Assembly (NCBI RefSeq): GCF_021295315.1
Contig: NZ_JAIMJA010000006.1
Location: 1 to 64,000 of the forward strand
DNA length: 64,000 nucleotides
DNA from: Motilimonas cestriensis
GTDB lineage: Bacteria > Pseudomonadota > Gammaproteobacteria > Enterobacterales > CBDFNC01
Direction: 5' to 3'
The number at the start of each line of letters is the position of its first letter. Position 1 is the first letter of the stretch. Shown piece by piece: positions 20,792-30,833 of the stretch. A model generated the notes under the pieces. The model saw only the letters and a list, made by a program, of their open reading frames with translations. It had not been told where the DNA came from and did not search any database. Both the position numbers and the translations under genes were made by a program.

Positions 20792-21808
20792 ATGCTAGTG
20801 ATCCGTCCGATTAAAGCCTCAGATTTGCCGCAACTGCTGGAAATGGCAGTAGAGTCAGGTGTGGGGTTTACTTCCCTTCCGGTCAACGAGGCGTTATTGC
20901 AGCGCAAAATTGACCACTCTGTTGCCTCCTTTAGTAAAGAAGTGAAACAAGCTGGCGATCAAGGCTATTTGATGGTGGCTGAAGATCTTAGCTCGGGTGA
21001 TATCATTGGCACCTCTGCCATTGAAGCCGCCGTGGGCATGACCGCCCCTTTTTATAATTATCATGTCGGTAAAGTGGTGCATTCTTCTCCCACTCTGGGG
21101 GTGTATAACTTAGTTGAAACTTTAACCTTAAGTAATGATTACACTGGGGTGTCAGAGCTTTGCACCTTGTTTTTGCGTGAGCCTTATCGCAGTGGTCATG
21201 CTGGCCGTTTGTTATCACGTTGTCGTTTTTTATTAATGGCAGAGCATCGTAATCGCTTTGCCCGCACCGTGATTGCAGAAATGCGTGGCGTAAGTGATCA
21301 AGATGGCCGTTCGCCTTTTTGGGCTTGGCTTGAGCAGCACTTTTTTTCTGTCGATTTCCCTACCGTCGATCATTTAACTGGGCTAGGTAATAAGCAGTTT
21401 ATTGCCGAATTAATGCCTAAATATCCTATTTATATCAGTTTACTTAGCCCGCAAGCGCAAAAAGTGATCGGCCAAGTACATGAAAAAACCTTGCCCGCCT
21501 TAAAGCTATTGGAAAAAGAAGGGTTTCATCAAAATGGCTATATTGACATTTTTGATGCCGGGCCAACCGTTGAATGCCCGATTGAGCATATTCGCTCGGT
21601 GCGGGATTGTTTGCGTTTGCAAGTGGAAATTGGCTCACCGATAGACCAAGCTGAATACATAGTGAGCAATATATCTGTCGCCGATTTTCGTGCCGCAGTG
21701 GCATCAATTAGCGTGTCGCTTAAATACCATAAAGCGGTGTTAAGTCATGATGTGGCCGATGCGCTTAATGTGGTTGCTGGAGATACAGTAAGAGTGCTGA
21801 GTTTGTAG
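20792..21808 (+). CDS. astA: Arginine N-succinyltransferase
   Basis: First step of the ammonia-producing arginine succinyltransferase (AST) pathway: succinyl-CoA plus arginine gives N2-succinylarginine. The 338 residues match AstA throughout, with MLVIRPIKASDLPQLLEMA at the N terminus, GTSAIEAAVGMTAPFYNYH, LCTLFLREPYRSGHAGRLLS, and FDAGPTVECPIEHIRSVRD near residue 260. It lies 70 bp after astC, and astD follows after 120 bp. astB and astE are not in this window, so the pathway must be completed elsewhere. Confidence 0.95.
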   Translation: MLVIRPIKASDLPQLLEMAVESGVGFTSLPVNEALLQRKIDHSVASFSKEVKQAGDQGYLMVAEDLSSGDIIGTSAIEAAVGMTAPFYNYHVGKVVHSSPTLGVYNLVETLTLSNDYTGVSELCTLFLREPYRSGHAGRLLSRCRFLLMAEHRNRFARTVIAEMRGVSDQDGRSPFWAWLEQHFFSVDFPTVDHLTGLGNKQFIAELMPKYPIYISLLSPQAQKVIGQVHEKTLPALKLLEKEGFHQNGYIDIFDAGPTVECPIEHIRSVRDCLRLQVEIGSPIDQAEYIVSNISVADFRAAVASISVSLKYHKAVLSHDVADALNVVAGDTVRVLSL

Positions 21809-21898
21809 TTTAAGGAGCAGAGGTTGAGCAAGCGTTGCTTATTAAATAGTAAATTAGGCTGTCGATGGCCATTATTTGATAAGTAGATTTAAAGATAG

Positions 21899-23389
<1,491 letters not shown>

Positions 23390-23394
23390 GCATC

Positions 23395-23421
23395 GCAGCC
23401 TTAGACGAGGCTGCTTTTTTT
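23395..23421 (+). terminator. Rho-independent terminator after astD
   Basis: GCAGCCT (23395-23401), loop TAGACG, AGGCTGC (23408-23414), then seven T. It lies between astD and the DUF1338 gene, so the latter may be expressed by partial read-through. Confidence 0.9.
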
Positions 23422-23449
23422 GTTTCTTGTTCATGATATTGGAGGGGTT

Positions 23450-24250
23450 ATGGAGCGTGCATTAACAGACTTGTTGGAACATTTATGGCAGCAATTTATC
23501 GCGGTGACACCAAGCGCGGTGAAAATTCACCAATTACTTGGCCAAGGTCAGCCTATTCAAAATGATCACATTGCGCTGCGCACTTTTGATTTGCCGAGCG
23601 TAGGTCTTGAGGTATTAGCCAGGCCATGGCTTGAGCTGGGCTATCAAGGTCAAGCTGAATACGAGTTTACCAGTAAAAAAATTCATGCTCAGTATTTTTC
23701 CCATCCTGATCCCACTGCGCCTTTAATTTTCATTAGTGAACTTAAAACCGCTGAGTTTTCCGATTGTGCTCAGGCCATCATGCGAGATTTAGTGGCGCAG
23801 CTTGATAGTAACTTATTAGGCACACCTGAAATGCTTTATAGCGGTGCGCAATGGCGCACTCAATACCATTGTTATCAAGCCTTACTTGAAGAGAGTGAGT
23901 ATGCCGCTTGGTTGGCTGCTTGGGGCTATCGTGCTAATCATTTTACGGTTAATGTTAATGAGCTAAAAGGCTTTAGCGATCTTGCACAAGTGAACCTAAC
24001 CTTGCATCAAGCTGGGTTTCATCTCAATACCGCTGGAGGAGAAATTAAGGGGGGCGCCGATGTTTATTTAGCTCAGTCATCTACGGTGGCAGACAAAGCA
24101 GAGGTTACTTTTTTAGATGAAACCCATTTAATTCCAAGTTGTTTTTATGAGTTTGCTCAGCGTTATGAACTGCCCAATGGCGAGTTATATCGCGGTTTTG
24201 TTGAGGCCTCGGCAGATAAGATTTTTCACAGTACCGATAGCAAAGGATAA
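23450..24250 (+). CDS. DUF1338-family (2-oxoadipate dioxygenase/decarboxylase-like) protein
   Basis: A 266-residue protein from the ATG at 23450, which has GGAGGGG just upstream; earlier in-frame starts would overlap the astD terminator. It has DUF1338 features: NDHIALRTFDL near residue 45, which supplies a metal His, YRANHFTVNVNEL in the middle, and the late FYEFAQRY. DUF1338 proteins fold like VOC/glyoxalase enzymes. Larger relatives (HglS/YdcJ) convert 2-oxoadipate to 2-hydroxyglutarate in lysine catabolism. Its place behind the AST genes suggests a role in amino-acid breakdown, but the substrate is not known. Confidence 0.82.
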   Translation: MERALTDLLEHLWQQFIAVTPSAVKIHQLLGQGQPIQNDHIALRTFDLPSVGLEVLARPWLELGYQGQAEYEFTSKKIHAQYFSHPDPTAPLIFISELKTAEFSDCAQAIMRDLVAQLDSNLLGTPEMLYSGAQWRTQYHCYQALLEESEYAAWLAAWGYRANHFTVNVNELKGFSDLAQVNLTLHQAGFHLNTAGGEIKGGADVYLAQSSTVADKAEVTFLDETHLIPSCFYEFAQRYELPNGELYRGFVEASADKIFHSTDSKG

Positions 24251-24285
24251 AATGAATGCTGTCCCTACTTGGTGCGTCTAACCCA

Positions 24286-24402
24286 GTAGGAGATGAGCTT
24301 GCTCAGCGAACATCACAAATTCCCTGAGCAAGCTCATGTCCTACAAAAAACACCAATCAACTCGCTCAGCATGCAAGGAGCAGAACTTGTTCTGCGAACA
24401 TG
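24286..24402. repeat. Composite cluster of dispersed hairpins
   Basis: A head-to-head pair at 24286-24344 (GATGAG-CTTG-CTCAGC and the CTGAGCAAGCTCA arm) is followed by the shared spacer AACACCAATCAACTCGC. A third unit lies at 24371-24402 with stem GCAGAA-CTTG-TTCTGC. The last stem has compensatory changes on both arms relative to GCTGAG/CTCAGC. It separates two convergent genes. Confidence 0.87.
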
Positions 24403-24403
24403 C

Positions 24404-25762
24404 TTAATAGATGTCGTTGTTTTTAAGTAATTCACTCAGAATTGTTAACCCTTGGCGTAATACTTTTTGACTCGTTGGCGCCATTAAAGACAACCTAACT
24501 GCGGCGGGTGGATGTTGTTTATTAACGCAAAAATATGGCGCGCTACTCACTATCACACCTTGGCTTTTGGCGGCTTGGCGAAAGCGTTCGCTGCTCCAAG
24601 GGCCCGGTAGATGTAACCAGCAATGGAAACTATGCAGCTGGCTATCAATCTGCCACTCACCTAACACCTCTCGCATTATTTTTTGCCGTTGTTGCGCCTC
24701 AACTATTTGCTTTAGCATCATTTTGGCAAGCAAATTTTGCTGCCAAAGGCGCGCCATGATCGCTAACGATATGCCACTGCACATCCAGATATTGGCGCGA
24801 ATGTTACTGTTGAGCTGATTGGTGTAGCGGGCGGGGCCGTAAATAAAGCCAATCCGTAATCCGGGCAGCACTGCTTTTGATAAGCTAACGACCGAAAAAC
24901 AGCGCTCAGGTACAAGGTTATAGAGGGCTTGATATTTACCTTGATTAAGAAAGCCATAAATATCGTCGTCCACCAGCCATAATCGATATTGCTTTACCAC
25001 CTTGGCGATGGCTTTTCTGCGTTTGTTTGGCATCACCGCCGCGGTGGGGTTTTGATAGCTTGAGACTACCAGCACCAGCTTAATATCATGACTATCACAG
25101 GCCTGCGCTAAACTGTCGGGGCACATGCCATATTCGTCTAACTTAATTGCAACTGCTTGACGGCCAAGTTGTTGGCATATGGCGAGGGCGCCGGGATAAA
25201 CCCACTGCTCGAGGGCAATTTTGTCACCCACTTCAGTGAGACTTTCAATTAATAAATACAGCGCATGTTGCGCGCCATGAGTAAATACCAACTGAGCTGG
25301 GTGTTGCGCTTGAATGCCTAAACTTTGTAGCCACTGGCACGCGATATGTTGGTAAGGCATCAGGCTGTGTTCATCAGGATAAGTCAGCACTGTGCTTGGC
25401 ATGTTTTGCTCACCAAAGCTAGCCATGGCGTGGTCAAATTCGGGTTGTACTAGCTCAACTAAGGGTTGAATAATTGATAGGTTGCAAAGGCTTTGCCCGG
25501 CTTGAATGACGGCGTTGAGATCTTGTGTTCCCGCAACAAAAGTGCCTTTGCCCACTCGTGATACTAAATAACCTTGCCGCTCGGCGGAGCGATAAGCGCG
25601 GCTTACCGTCGTGGGAGTAATGTTGAGCTGCTGCGCTAGCGCGCGAATAGTTGGCAACGGTGCACCTGCTGCTAATAATCCTTGGCTGATGTCTTGGATC
25701 AGCGCTGCCGCTAAGGTTTTGTAGCCGAGTTTGTTGGAATTGAGTTTGGGTTGCCAAGTCAC
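24404..25762 (-). CDS. MocR-type regulator (GntR HTH fused to aminotransferase-like domain)
   Basis: A 452-residue fusion of an N-terminal GntR winged helix (about 10-80, with PLPTIRALAQQLNITPTTVSRAY) and a fold-type-I aminotransferase-like domain (about 110-445). The PLP-binding Lys is in VSLSKAVLPGLRIGF and the cofactor Asp in LVDDDIYGF. MocR/PdxR proteins use PLP as ligand and regulate B6, amino-acid or GABA metabolism. It is divergent from the dehydrogenase gene at 25892, which is a possible target. The start is ATG 25762. The regulated pathway is not known. Confidence 0.9.
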   Translation of the reverse strand: MTWQPKLNSNKLGYKTLAAALIQDISQGLLAAGAPLPTIRALAQQLNITPTTVSRAYRSAERQGYLVSRVGKGTFVAGTQDLNAVIQAGQSLCNLSIIQPLVELVQPEFDHAMASFGEQNMPSTVLTYPDEHSLMPYQHIACQWLQSLGIQAQHPAQLVFTHGAQHALYLLIESLTEVGDKIALEQWVYPGALAICQQLGRQAVAIKLDEYGMCPDSLAQACDSHDIKLVLVVSSYQNPTAAVMPNKRRKAIAKVVKQYRLWLVDDDIYGFLNQGKYQALYNLVPERCFSVVSLSKAVLPGLRIGFIYGPARYTNQLNSNIRANIWMCSGISLAIMARLWQQNLLAKMMLKQIVEAQQRQKIMREVLGEWQIDSQLHSFHCWLHLPGPWSSERFRQAAKSQGVIVSSAPYFCVNKQHPPAAVRLSLMAPTSQKVLRQGLTILSELLKNNDIY

Positions 25763-25891
25763 AGTGTTACCAATGTAATACAGTTTTTTATATTGTATTA
25801 CCTTTAGCTTAGTAAATGTGCATTTTTTCTCGTCTGATCTTTTGTATTCACGTTATAGTCATTAGCATCAAACTAAAGCAGAGGGACGGCA

Positions 25892-26758
25892 ATGAAATTA
25901 GCATTTATTGGTTTAGGCGTAATGGGTTACCCGATGGCTGGGCATTTGCAACAAGCGGGTCATCAAGTCACGGTTTATAATCGTACCACCAGCAAAGCCG
26001 AGGCATGGGCGGCGCAATACCAAAGCGATTTTGCTACCACGCCAGCACAAGCAACGGCTGATGCAGATATTGTGTTGATGTGCGTGGGCAACGACCAAGA
26101 TGTCCGCGCGGTGGTGTATGGTGAAAATGGCATTTTAGCGGGGATGAAGAGCGGCGCTTTGCTGGTGGACCACACGACCACCTCGGCGGCATTGGCCACT
26201 GAATTAGCCGCAGCATGTCACGATCAAGATAAACGATTTTTAGATGCGCCAGTTTCTGGTGGTCAGGCGGGGGCAGAGAACGCTTGTTTAACCATAATGT
26301 GTGGCGGTGAGCAAAGGGATTTTGATTTCGCGAAATCGATATTGGCTATTTATAGCAAAAGTGCGGCGTTGTTGGGTGGTCATGGCGCTGGGCAAAAATG
26401 CAAAATGGTTAATCAAATTTGCATTGCGGGCTTGTTGCAGGGCTTATCTGAAGGTATTCATTTTGCGCAGCAGGCCGGGCTAGACGTTGAACAAGTAATC
26501 GACGTGATCAAACATGGCGCGGCACAATCATGGCAGATGGAAAATCGCGCTAGCACCATGGCTCAGAACAAGTTTGATTTTGGTTTTGCCATTGACTGGA
26601 TGCGTAAAGACTTAGGTTTTTGCTTAGCAGAGGCGAAACAAAATGGGGCCCAGTTGCCGGTCACGGAATTAGTTGATAGCTACTATGGTGAGTTACAACA
26701 ACAAGGCGAAGGCCGCTCCGATACGTCGGTATTAATTAAGCGTTTAACAAGCAAGTAA
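25892..26758 (+). CDS. Beta-hydroxyacid dehydrogenase (3-hydroxyisobutyrate / tartronate semialdehyde reductase family)
   Basis: A 288-residue NAD(P)-dependent oxidoreductase. The Rossmann motif is IGLGVMGYPMAGHL at residues 6-19, with NRTTSKAEA in the cofactor-specificity loop, where Arg suggests NADP(H). The substrate-binding DAPVSGGQAGAENACLTIM and catalytic Lys in GAGQKCKMVNQI (near 171) are present. Related enzymes act on 3-hydroxyisobutyrate, tartronate semialdehyde or succinic semialdehyde, and sequence alone does not choose. AGAGGGACGGC provides the ribosome-binding site. It is divergent from the MocR-type regulator. Confidence 0.9.
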   Translation: MKLAFIGLGVMGYPMAGHLQQAGHQVTVYNRTTSKAEAWAAQYQSDFATTPAQATADADIVLMCVGNDQDVRAVVYGENGILAGMKSGALLVDHTTTSAALATELAAACHDQDKRFLDAPVSGGQAGAENACLTIMCGGEQRDFDFAKSILAIYSKSAALLGGHGAGQKCKMVNQICIAGLLQGLSEGIHFAQQAGLDVEQVIDVIKHGAAQSWQMENRASTMAQNKFDFGFAIDWMRKDLGFCLAEAKQNGAQLPVTELVDSYYGELQQQGEGRSDTSVLIKRLTSK

Positions 26759-26788
26759 TTGAAAACGGATATTTACTGTTACAGCAAT

Positions 26789-26818
26789 AAGATTGGGCTA
26801 ATTGATTAGCCCAATCTT
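26789..26818. terminator. Bidirectional terminator between dehydrogenase and msrA
   Basis: AAGATTGGGCTAA and TTAGCCCAATCTT are perfect 13-bp arms around a 4-nt loop, between two convergent genes. T-tracts are short on both sides. Confidence 0.8.
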
Positions 26819-26839
26819 GCTTAGCCATGGATTAATGCA

Positions 26840-27469
26840 CTAGGGTTGCGGCGGTAAACACACGCCATTCGCACTTAAACCGCAATAGCCATTAGGGTTC
26901 TTTGCCAAATATTGCTGATGATATTGCTCTGCATAGTAAAACTGCGTTAGCGGTAAAATCTCAGTGGTAATATTTGAGTCAACCCCTTTCGCTTGCAATG
27001 CTTGTTGAAATAATGCTTGGCTTTGCATGGCTAAGCTTAAATCGTCTTCATTATCACAATAAATAGCGCTGCGGTATTGGCTGCCTGAATCGTTGCCTTG
27101 GCGCATACCTTGAGTCGGATTATGCTGCTCCCAAAATAGTGTTAATAGCTGATATAAACTGACTTCGTTAGGATCGTAAATGACTTCCACTAACTCAGTA
27201 TGTCCGGTCATGCCTGAAGAGACTTCTTCATAGATTGGGTTCGGAGTAAAGCCACCGCCGTAGCCAGCACTGGTGAATTTCACGCCTGCTTGTTGCCAAA
27301 ATAAACGCTCAGCCCCCCAGAAGCAGCCCATGCCAAACCAGACTCTTTTTAAATCTGCTACACTTGCCAATTGTGTATTAAAAACAAAGTGTTCAGTAGG
27401 GATGTAAATGGCCTGTTCACGACCCGGCAATGCCTGGTCGGCAGAAATCATTTGTTGTAAGCCAGCCAT
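26840..27469 (-). CDS. msrA: Peptide-methionine (S)-S-oxide reductase
   Basis: Repairs methionine-S-sulfoxide in proteins using thioredoxin. The ATG at 27469 is chosen because AAGGAAC lies just upstream; a start at 27511 would add a 14-residue tail. The 209-residue protein has the catalytic VWFGMGCFWGAERLFWQ with Cys49, the conserved YEEVSSGMTGHTELVEV, and a C-terminal segment with the recycling cysteines (YCGL and NGVCLPP). The N-terminal ISADQALPGRE matches the long E. coli-type MsrA. Confidence 0.95.
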   Translation of the reverse strand: MAGLQQMISADQALPGREQAIYIPTEHFVFNTQLASVADLKRVWFGMGCFWGAERLFWQQAGVKFTSAGYGGGFTPNPIYEEVSSGMTGHTELVEVIYDPNEVSLYQLLTLFWEQHNPTQGMRQGNDSGSQYRSAIYCDNEDDLSLAMQSQALFQQALQAKGVDSNITTEILPLTQFYYAEQYHQQYLAKNPNGYCGLSANGVCLPPQP

Positions 27470-27750
27470 GTTAGTTCCTTTTGTTGGTGTATTTATTTCG
27501 TACCTGAGCACAAAAGACTCGTTGGCGAGTTTATTGATAACCCCACTTAGTTGCCAATAAATTATCGCGAAACGATCATGTTGTAGTCATTTGAGTATAA
27601 GATACGCCTGTTAAAACAGATTAATCCAGCTGTTATACGATTTAATAAGATAAATAGACTTATTTCTGTATATATAGCAGTTAATACTATGCCGTTATAA
27701 GGTCGTTTTGTGCTAAAATCCGCGACCGCGGCAACTTGGAGTAGCGAAAG

Positions 27751-28761
27751 ATGAGACGTGAGTTAGCGATCGAGATTTCCCGAGTCACAGAAGCAGCAGC
27801 ATTGGCTGCGTATAAGTGGGTTGGTCGGGGCGATAAAAATATAGCAGATGGCGCGGCAGTAGAAGCAATGCGTCACATCCTTAACCAAATTGATATCGAT
27901 GGCGAAATCGTAATTGGTGAAGGTGAAATTGATGATGCACCTATGTTGTACATTGGTGAGCATGTTGGTAGCGGCGCAGGTGATGCGGTTGATATCGCGG
28001 TAGACCCTATTGAAGGCACGCGTATGACGGCCATGGGGCAGTCAAATGCGGTTGCTGTTATTGCGGTAGCAGAAAAAGGCATGTTCCTAAAAGCACCAGA
28101 CATGTACATGGAAAAGTTGATTGTTGGTCCTGATGCAAAGGATGCTATCGATTTAAACCGCTCTCTTGAACAGAATTTAAAAGCCATTGCATTCGCGTTA
28201 GGCAAGCCACTAAATAAGCTGACTTGTGCAACATTGGCAAAACCGCGTCATGATAAAGCGATTAAAGAAATGCAAGGCTTAGGTGTTCGCGTATTCGCCA
28301 TTCCAGATGGTGACGTAGCGGCGTCGGTAATGGCGTGTATGCCAGACAGCGAAGTGGACTTACTTTACTGTATCGGCGGCGCGCCAGAAGGCGTTATCTC
28401 TGCAGCCGTTGTTCGCGCACTAGATGGCAACATGCAAGCGCGCTTACTGCCTCGTCCATTGGTGAAAGAGCCAACGGAAGAGAATATCCGTATTGGCGAA
28501 GAAGAAGTAGCGCGTTGTGAAGCCCTAGGTATCAAGGTAAAAGAAGTACTTACTCTTGAAATGTTAGCGCAGAACGACAACGTTATCTTTTCTGCTACCG
28601 GCATAACTAAAGGTGACCTGCTAGAAGGTGTTGCCATCAATGGTCGCTTAGCGACGACTGAAACCTTGCTGATCCGTGGTAAATCAAGAACCGTGCGTCG
28701 TATTCGTTCGACCCATTATCTAGACCGTAAAGATCAGGCACTAAAAGATATTATTTTTTAA
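27751..28761 (+). CDS. glpX: Fructose-1,6-bisphosphatase class II
   Basis: Gluconeogenic phosphatase giving fructose 6-phosphate, Mn2+-dependent in the GlpX family. The 336 residues match GlpX over the full length: VTEAAALAAYKWVGRGDKN at the N terminus, the metal and phosphate motif VDPIEGTRMTAMG, the acidic IVIGEGEIDDAPML, and YCIGGAPEGVISAAV. It is monocistronic with a 240-bp upstream region that holds no other gene. It is followed by a terminator shared with the convergent LysR gene. Confidence 0.95.
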   Translation: MRRELAIEISRVTEAAALAAYKWVGRGDKNIADGAAVEAMRHILNQIDIDGEIVIGEGEIDDAPMLYIGEHVGSGAGDAVDIAVDPIEGTRMTAMGQSNAVAVIAVAEKGMFLKAPDMYMEKLIVGPDAKDAIDLNRSLEQNLKAIAFALGKPLNKLTCATLAKPRHDKAIKEMQGLGVRVFAIPDGDVAASVMACMPDSEVDLLYCIGGAPEGVISAAVVRALDGNMQARLLPRPLVKEPTEENIRIGEEEVARCEALGIKVKEVLTLEMLAQNDNVIFSATGITKGDLLEGVAINGRLATTETLLIRGKSRTVRRIRSTHYLDRKDQALKDIIF

Positions 28762-28783
28762 TCAGTCTTATTTCTGAGCCAAT

Positions 28784-28811
28784 AAAAACCAGCTTAATCG
28801 CTGGTTTTTTT
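28784..28811. terminator. Bidirectional terminator between glpX and the LysR pair
   Basis: AAAAACCAGC, loop TTAATC, GCTGGTTTTT followed by more T. It terminates glpX. Read on the other strand, it overlaps the stop codon of the convergent LysR gene. Confidence 0.88.
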
Positions 28812-29759
28812 GTGACTAGAACTCTCTGCTTTCATATCATTTATCGATGTTTTTAGCAGCTCTAACCAAAGCTGTCGAAACCAAATATGCAAGGGATCTT
28901 TGTGAGAGCGAGCGTGCCAATAGAGCATTAGATCGACAGGCTCGATGCAAGGCACATCCAGTGGCACCATATTGAGCTTATGCACCTCTGCTTGAGTGAG
29001 TTGCCAAGGCAACACGGCGATATGCTTACCCGCTTTTAGCCCTTCAAGTAATACCACCATCGAGCTGGAATGAAAGGTCACTCGGCGTTGCAGTTTGTGC
29101 TTTTTATACAGCGCATCAACCATAGGTTCAACGGCACCGGTAGGGGTGTAGCGAATGTGGCTATAGTTAGCGGTGTCGGCGAGTGTCACTTTCTTTTTTG
29201 TTGCAAGTGGATGATGTTTGGCGACCACAAAACGATAGCTATCATTGCTGATATGGCGGGCGTGAACGTTTGGTGGCGCCTCGACCATGCCGCCTAAGGC
29301 GAGATCAAGTTCGCCATTCTCGAGTTTTTCAAAAATATTTTTTGGCCGACGTACAAACTCGATTTCAATATTCGGCGCGAACTCTAGCAAACTATCAAAG
29401 AGTGATTGTGTCAGTCTTGTGGCGGCAAAATCCATGGTGGTAAAACGAATAATACCCTGCGTGGTGGCAGGATCAAACGTGTCAGGCTGCAATATATTTT
29501 GCGCTAATAATAAGCTCTTTATTAAATGAGGTTGTAGGCCTTTGGCTTTATCCGTTAATGCAAAGCCACCTGGCGCGCGTACTAAGATGGGATCGTCTAG
29601 TAGCTGTCGCAGCTTTGCTAAGCGTTGGCTCATGGCCGGTTGGGTCAGATTTAATCGGTCAGCGGCTTTACCAACTTGCTTCTCATCCAATAAGGCTGCT
29701 AAGGCGACTAATAAATTGACATCGGTTTGTTGTAAGAATAACAGATCAGAACTCAGCAT
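28794..29759 (-). CDS. LysR-family transcriptional regulator (second of a tandem pair)
   Basis: A 321-residue LysR-type regulator. The N-terminal winged helix includes LLDEKQVGKAADRLNLTQPAMSQRLAKLRQLLDDPILVR (about 22-60), followed by a PBP2-type effector domain. A strong GGAGG site lies before the ATG inside the upstream gene, with which it overlaps by 14 bp. It resembles that neighbour in layout (NLLISLAVLLDE against NLLVALAALLDE), suggesting an old tandem duplication. Target genes are not evident from context. Confidence 0.9.
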   Translation of the reverse strand: MLSSDLLFLQQTDVNLLVALAALLDEKQVGKAADRLNLTQPAMSQRLAKLRQLLDDPILVRAPGGFALTDKAKGLQPHLIKSLLLAQNILQPDTFDPATTQGIIRFTTMDFAATRLTQSLFDSLLEFAPNIEIEFVRRPKNIFEKLENGELDLALGGMVEAPPNVHARHISNDSYRFVVAKHHPLATKKKVTLADTANYSHIRYTPTGAVEPMVDALYKKHKLQRRVTFHSSSMVVLLEGLKAGKHIAVLPWQLTQAEVHKLNMVPLDVPCIEPVDLMLYWHARSHKDPLHIWFRQLWLELLKTSINDMKAESSSHKKTSD

Positions 29760-30699
29760 GGTCAGCCTCCTTACTGCATAAGACGTTGTTTTGATAGGCT
29801 GTCATGATCAACTCTCTAATCCAAACATGGAGTGCTTGATGGTTTAAATCTTGCGGCCAAACCATCCTGGTTTCGGTATCACTGAGCTCGGGTATGTCAA
29901 ATTGTGTCAGGCTTTCATTATCCGCTAACGCATTGGCTAAGGTATGCGGCACGATAGCGGTCAAATAGCCAGTTTTCATGGCTTCAGCCAACACTACCAT
30001 TGAGCCAGAGGTAAAACCAGGTTTGATGTTGAGTTGGTGTTGTTGCAAAAACTGTTCAAGTTGCGTGTCTACTTCACCCGCCACGGCATATTTTGCTTGG
30101 GGCAGTTTTAAGGATTCAGCCAAGGTTTCAATATTATTGTCATGGTAACGCTGCCCAATTAGCAGTGACCAGCGCTCAAAACCAACATGTACGCTGCTGA
30201 CATTTTTTGGCAGCTTTTTAAAGGACCCGATGGCTAAATCGAGTTTACCGCTATTAAGTTGGCTGGATACGGAATCGGTTTGACGCACATACTCTAATTC
30301 TAAAAAGGGAGCTTGTTCGGCCACTTGCGTCAATATCTCTTCAATGCATAAGCTTGCCGCTAAATCATTCATGGTGAAACGAATCACGCCCTTTATTTTA
30401 CTTGGATCGAATTCACTGCCTTTGAAAATTGTGCTGCTGGTCAGCACAAAATCATTCAGTTGCGATTTTAAGGTCTGTGCCCGGCTGGTTAAAATCATAT
30501 TTTGTGAGCCTTTGATGAGTAAAGGATCATCAAATAAATCGCGAGCACGATTAAGCACATGACTAATGGCTGATTGTGTCATGCCAAGGCGTTCTGCGGC
30601 GCGAGAAACGTGTGCTTCATCTAACAATACTGCCAAGCTGATCAATAAATTAAGGTTGGATTGATTGAGGTTTTCAAGGGTGAGGGGTTTATCTATCAT
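29746..30699 (-). CDS. LysR-family transcriptional regulator (first of a tandem pair)
   Basis: A 317-residue LysR-type regulator from the ATG at 30699; a TTG at 30708 is the alternative. HTH region: LLDEAHVSRAAERLGMTQSAISHVLNRARDLFDDPLLIK (about 25-63). An effector domain with FTMNDLAASLCIEE and the AVAGEVDTQLEQFLQ region follows. Its end overlaps the start of the second LysR gene. The pair is flanked by unrelated genes (glpX and ompA-like), so the regulon cannot be inferred. Confidence 0.88.
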   Translation of the reverse strand: MIDKPLTLENLNQSNLNLLISLAVLLDEAHVSRAAERLGMTQSAISHVLNRARDLFDDPLLIKGSQNMILTSRAQTLKSQLNDFVLTSSTIFKGSEFDPSKIKGVIRFTMNDLAASLCIEEILTQVAEQAPFLELEYVRQTDSVSSQLNSGKLDLAIGSFKKLPKNVSSVHVGFERWSLLIGQRYHDNNIETLAESLKLPQAKYAVAGEVDTQLEQFLQQHQLNIKPGFTSGSMVVLAEAMKTGYLTAIVPHTLANALADNESLTQFDIPELSDTETRMVWPQDLNHQALHVWIRELIMTAYQNNVLCSKEADHAEF

Positions 30700-30790
30700 T
30701 TCCGGCAAAGTTGATGCATTTGCCGATAAAATATCAGTAAATTGTAAAGGGGGGAATCATTTACTGTTGAAGGGGTCATACTTGAACATA

Positions 30791-30815
30791 AATGAGGCCA
30801 ACGAAGGCCCCATTT
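30791..30815 (-). terminator. Terminator of the ompA-like gene
   Basis: On the minus strand AATGGGGCC, loop TTCGTT, GGCCTCATT forms a 9-bp stem with one G-T pair. It lies 19 bp beyond the stop codon at 30834. Confidence 0.7.
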
Positions 30816-30833
30816 TTATCACAAAGCTAAGTG

